In this document: one piece after another, positions 62,310 through 64,000 of the stretch
Layout of the letters: each line of letters begins with the position of its first letter
How positions within the stretch are numbered: position 1 is the first letter of the stretch
NCBI RefSeq assembly: GCF_000455125.1
Contig: NZ_AUWR01000002.1
Span: 56,121-120,120 of the forward strand
Length of the DNA stretch: 64,000 nucleotides
Reading direction: 5' to 3'
DNA from: Mycobacterium sp. UM_WGJ
Lineage (GTDB): Bacteria > Actinomycetota > Actinomycetes > Mycobacteriales > Mycobacteriaceae
Position numbers and translations under genes: made by a program
The notes under the pieces: model-generated
Told to the model about the DNA's origin: nothing
Databases searched by the model: none
What the model saw: only the letters and a program-made list of their open reading frames with translations

Positions 62310-63826
62310 TCGCGTGTCCGCGAACCGAACCGACGCCGCCCTCGTGCTGCGAAGGCACGCATGGCCCCCAGTGCGATCGCCATCCGGCGTTTCGACGACG
62401 GGTACCACAGCAATTCGGACTTCTGAGTGGGCAGCCGCGGCGACGTAATCGCTTGCTGCCGACAATATTTGATGATTCCGGAAGCGCCACCGGCGCGGTA
62501 GCCGATGCCGGATTCTTTCCAGCCGCCCATCGGCAGCCCCGGACAGAAGACATTGACCAACGCGTCGTTGACGTTCACCGCGCCCACTTCCAGCCGACGC
62601 GCCAGCCGCTCGCCGCGGCGCCTATCGCCTGTCCACACCGTGGCCGACAATCCGTACGGTGAGTCGTTGGCCAGCCGGATGGCCTCGGTCTCGTCAGCGA
62701 CCTTGATGACGGGCAGGGTCGGCCCGAAGGTCTCTTCGGTCATGCACGTCATGGACGAGTCGACGTCGGCGATCACGGTCGGGGCGAAGTAGGTTCCCAC
62801 ACCGGTCGCCTTGCCGCCTGCGACCACTCGAGCACCCGCGGCCGTCGCCTCGTCGACATGGCGTGCCACGATGTCGCGTTGCGCCGCGGTCGCCATGGCG
62901 CCGGTGTCCTTGTCCTGGCCCTGCTGCACGTCACCGACCCGGGCCGCCAGCTTGGCGACGAATTCGTCATAGACCGGCGCTTCGACGTAGACCCGCTCCA
63001 CCGACACGCAGACCTGGCCGGAGTTGAACATCCCGCCCCACGCGATGCCGTTGGCGGCGCGGTCGAGGTCGGCGTCGGCCAACACGATCGCCGGGTCCTT
63101 ACCGCCGAGCTCCAGACCGTAGGGAATCAACCGTTGCGCGCACGCCACCGCGACCTTGCGCCCGGTGGCCGTCGACCCGGTGAACTGCAGGAAGTCGGCG
63201 TGCTCGATCAGCGCCTGGCCGGTATCGCCGTAGCCGGTGGTCAGGCCGAGCACCGGCGGTGCACCGATCTCGGCCCAACCGCGCACGAACTCGACCGCCG
63301 ACAGCGGCGTCACTTCGGAGGGTTTGAGCAGCACGGCCGCGCCGGCCGCCAAAGCCGGCGGAATGTCAAGGCCGGGCATCGCGAACGGGAAGTTCCACGG
63401 CGTGATGACCCCGACCAGCGGGTAGGGACGGTAGGCGGTGGTGAACCGCTTGACGCGATAGAGCGGGCTGTGCGCCTTGGGATGCCGGTCGGCGAGAAAC
63501 TCCTTGGCGTTCTTGGCCCAGTAGCCGATGGCGTCTGCCGTGGCGACCGCCTCCACGCTGGCGTCGACGTGCGACTTCCCGGTCTCGGAGATCAACACCT
63601 CGGTGATGTGATCGGCGTGGTCCAGGATCCAGTCCTGCCAGGCCAACAACCACCGCTTGCGCCCGCTCGGCCCGAGCCCCTCCCACTCCGGTTGGGCTGA
63701 AATCAGTTGGGCTGCCTTGGCGGCCACCGTCTGGGGATCGTCGATCGGCACGGTGCCCGACACGGCCCCGGTAGCGGGGTTGTGCACGGTGATCATCGAC
63801 TCGGCCCTGGATTGCACTGCGGTCAT
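62306..63826 (-). CDS. Aldehyde dehydrogenase (succinate-semialdehyde type)
   Basis: A 506-aa NAD(P)-dependent aldehyde dehydrogenase. Key residues are the Asn in [11 protein letters not shown], general base Glu in [13 protein letters not shown], catalytic Cys in [18 protein letters not shown], and the Glu in [10 protein letters not shown]. It resembles mycobacterial GabD2/succinate-semialdehyde-type enzymes. ATG 63826 has GGAG upstream; the frame stays open to 63913. The last 30 residues are basic ([21 protein letters not shown]). An 18-bp palindrome lies 121 bp upstream of its start. Confidence 0.9.
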   Translation of the reverse strand: MTAVQSRAESMITVHNPATGAVSGTVPIDDPQTVAAKAAQLISAQPEWEGLGPSGRKRWLLAWQDWILDHADHITEVLISETGKSHVDASVEAVATADAIGYWAKNAKEFLADRHPKAHSPLYRVKRFTTAYRPYPLVGVITPWNFPFAMPGLDIPPALAAGAAVLLKPSEVTPLSAVEFVRGWAEIGAPPVLGLTTGYGDTGQALIEHADFLQFTGSTATGRKVAVACAQRLIPYGLELGGKDPAIVLADADLDRAANGIAWGGMFNSGQVCVSVERVYVEAPVYDEFVAKLAARVGDVQQGQDKDTGAMATAAQRDIVARHVDEATAAGARVVAGGKATGVGTYFAPTVIADVDSSMTCMTEETFGPTLPVIKVADETEAIRLANDSPYGLSATVWTGDRRRGERLARRLEVGAVNVNDALVNVFCPGLPMGGWKESGIGYRAGGASGIIKYCRQQAITSPRLPTQKSELLWYPSSKRRMAIALGAMRAFAARGRRRFGSRTRD

Positions 63827-63946
63827 GTCGCGCTCCAATTCAGATCCTGCGGGGAGGCTGTGACCTCGCCGTAGGTGATCGTCGGTTGCTGCCTGGGAAT
63901 TTGTCAAGGTCAACCGTCGCGGAAACTTTGCCCGAGGCGCCCGGAG

Positions 63947-63964
63947 TACAGGGAAATCCCTGTA
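63947..63964. promoter_or_regulatory. 18-bp perfect palindrome upstream of the aldehyde dehydrogenase
   Basis: TACAGGG-AAAT-CCCTGTA has perfect 7-bp arms. It may be a regulator operator for the aldehyde dehydrogenase or for a gene beyond the window. Confidence 0.4.
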
Positions 63965-64000
63965 TCCGATCGGTGCGAAGTCGTGAATCCCCCCGGCGTG

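Overview
The window is a high-GC actinobacterial chromosome segment that reads as a non-tuberculous Mycobacterium (sensu lato). The evidence is a PPE protein of the PPE-PPW type, a backbone whose gene order follows, from memory, M. tuberculosis Rv3043c-Rv3063 (ctaD, fecB, adhC, nrdF2, BVMO-type monooxygenase, TetR, nrdE-nrdI-nrdH, SDR, TetR, cyp136, fadE22, cstA), many GTG starts, and many genes whose start lies 6-7 nt after a TANNNT -10 element, as in mycobacterial leaderless transcripts. No insertion sequence, phage or CRISPR array was seen.

Layout. 1-3680: ctaD (cut by the window edge), fecB and adhC. 3762-8942: accessory block with a CynX-type MFS and divergent GntR, a NarK-type MFS with a DoxX protein, an HD hydrolase and a nitroreductase. 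8984-11571: nrdF2 and a Baeyer-Villiger-type monooxygenase. 11698-16527: secreted DUF1214-like protein, PucR regulator and a secreted glycoside hydrolase. 16557-26646: TetR, geranylgeranyl-reductase-like flavoprotein, LysR-like protein without an HTH paired with a DUF5997 protein, a large AfsR/SARP-type regulator, hemerythrin-like protein, methyltransferase/HxlR pair, VOC protein and a secreted DUF732 protein. 26872-30838: nrdH-nrdI-nrdE and DedA. 30920-34314: a response regulator and histidine kinase that overlap tail to tail, and an AAA ATPase. 34328-39172: SDR, TetR and two tandem cyp136 copies, each with its own copy of the TetR-type operator. 39193-41604: a stand-alone LeuA regulatory domain behind a valine-coding leader peptide and alternative hairpins, then poxB. 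41706-48143: fadE22, SDR, cstA with its small YbdD/YjiX partner, and an L,D-transpeptidase.

48164-54302 looks like a catabolic island around a GntR regulator: P450 and metallo-beta-lactamase on one side; class II aldolase, amidohydrolase and D-2-hydroxyacid dehydrogenase on the other. 54463-64000: secreted Ala/Pro-rich protein, tRNA-Ala(GGC), Gre factor, D-amino-acid-oxidase-like enzyme, PucR and MFS, membrane protein, DUF488 protein, PPE-PPW gene with an IdeR-like box, and an aldehyde dehydrogenase.

The strongest candidates for something undescribed are the attenuator-controlled orphan LeuA regulatory domain (39193-39813), the cyp136 duplication that carried its operator (35967-39172), the helically phased GGAT half-sites at 5024-5060, and the catabolic island. 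Two pairs of NrdR-like boxes, each pair exactly 32 bp apart, tie nrdF2 to nrdHIE although the loci are about 20 kb apart. All family calls are from reading the sequence; no database search was run.
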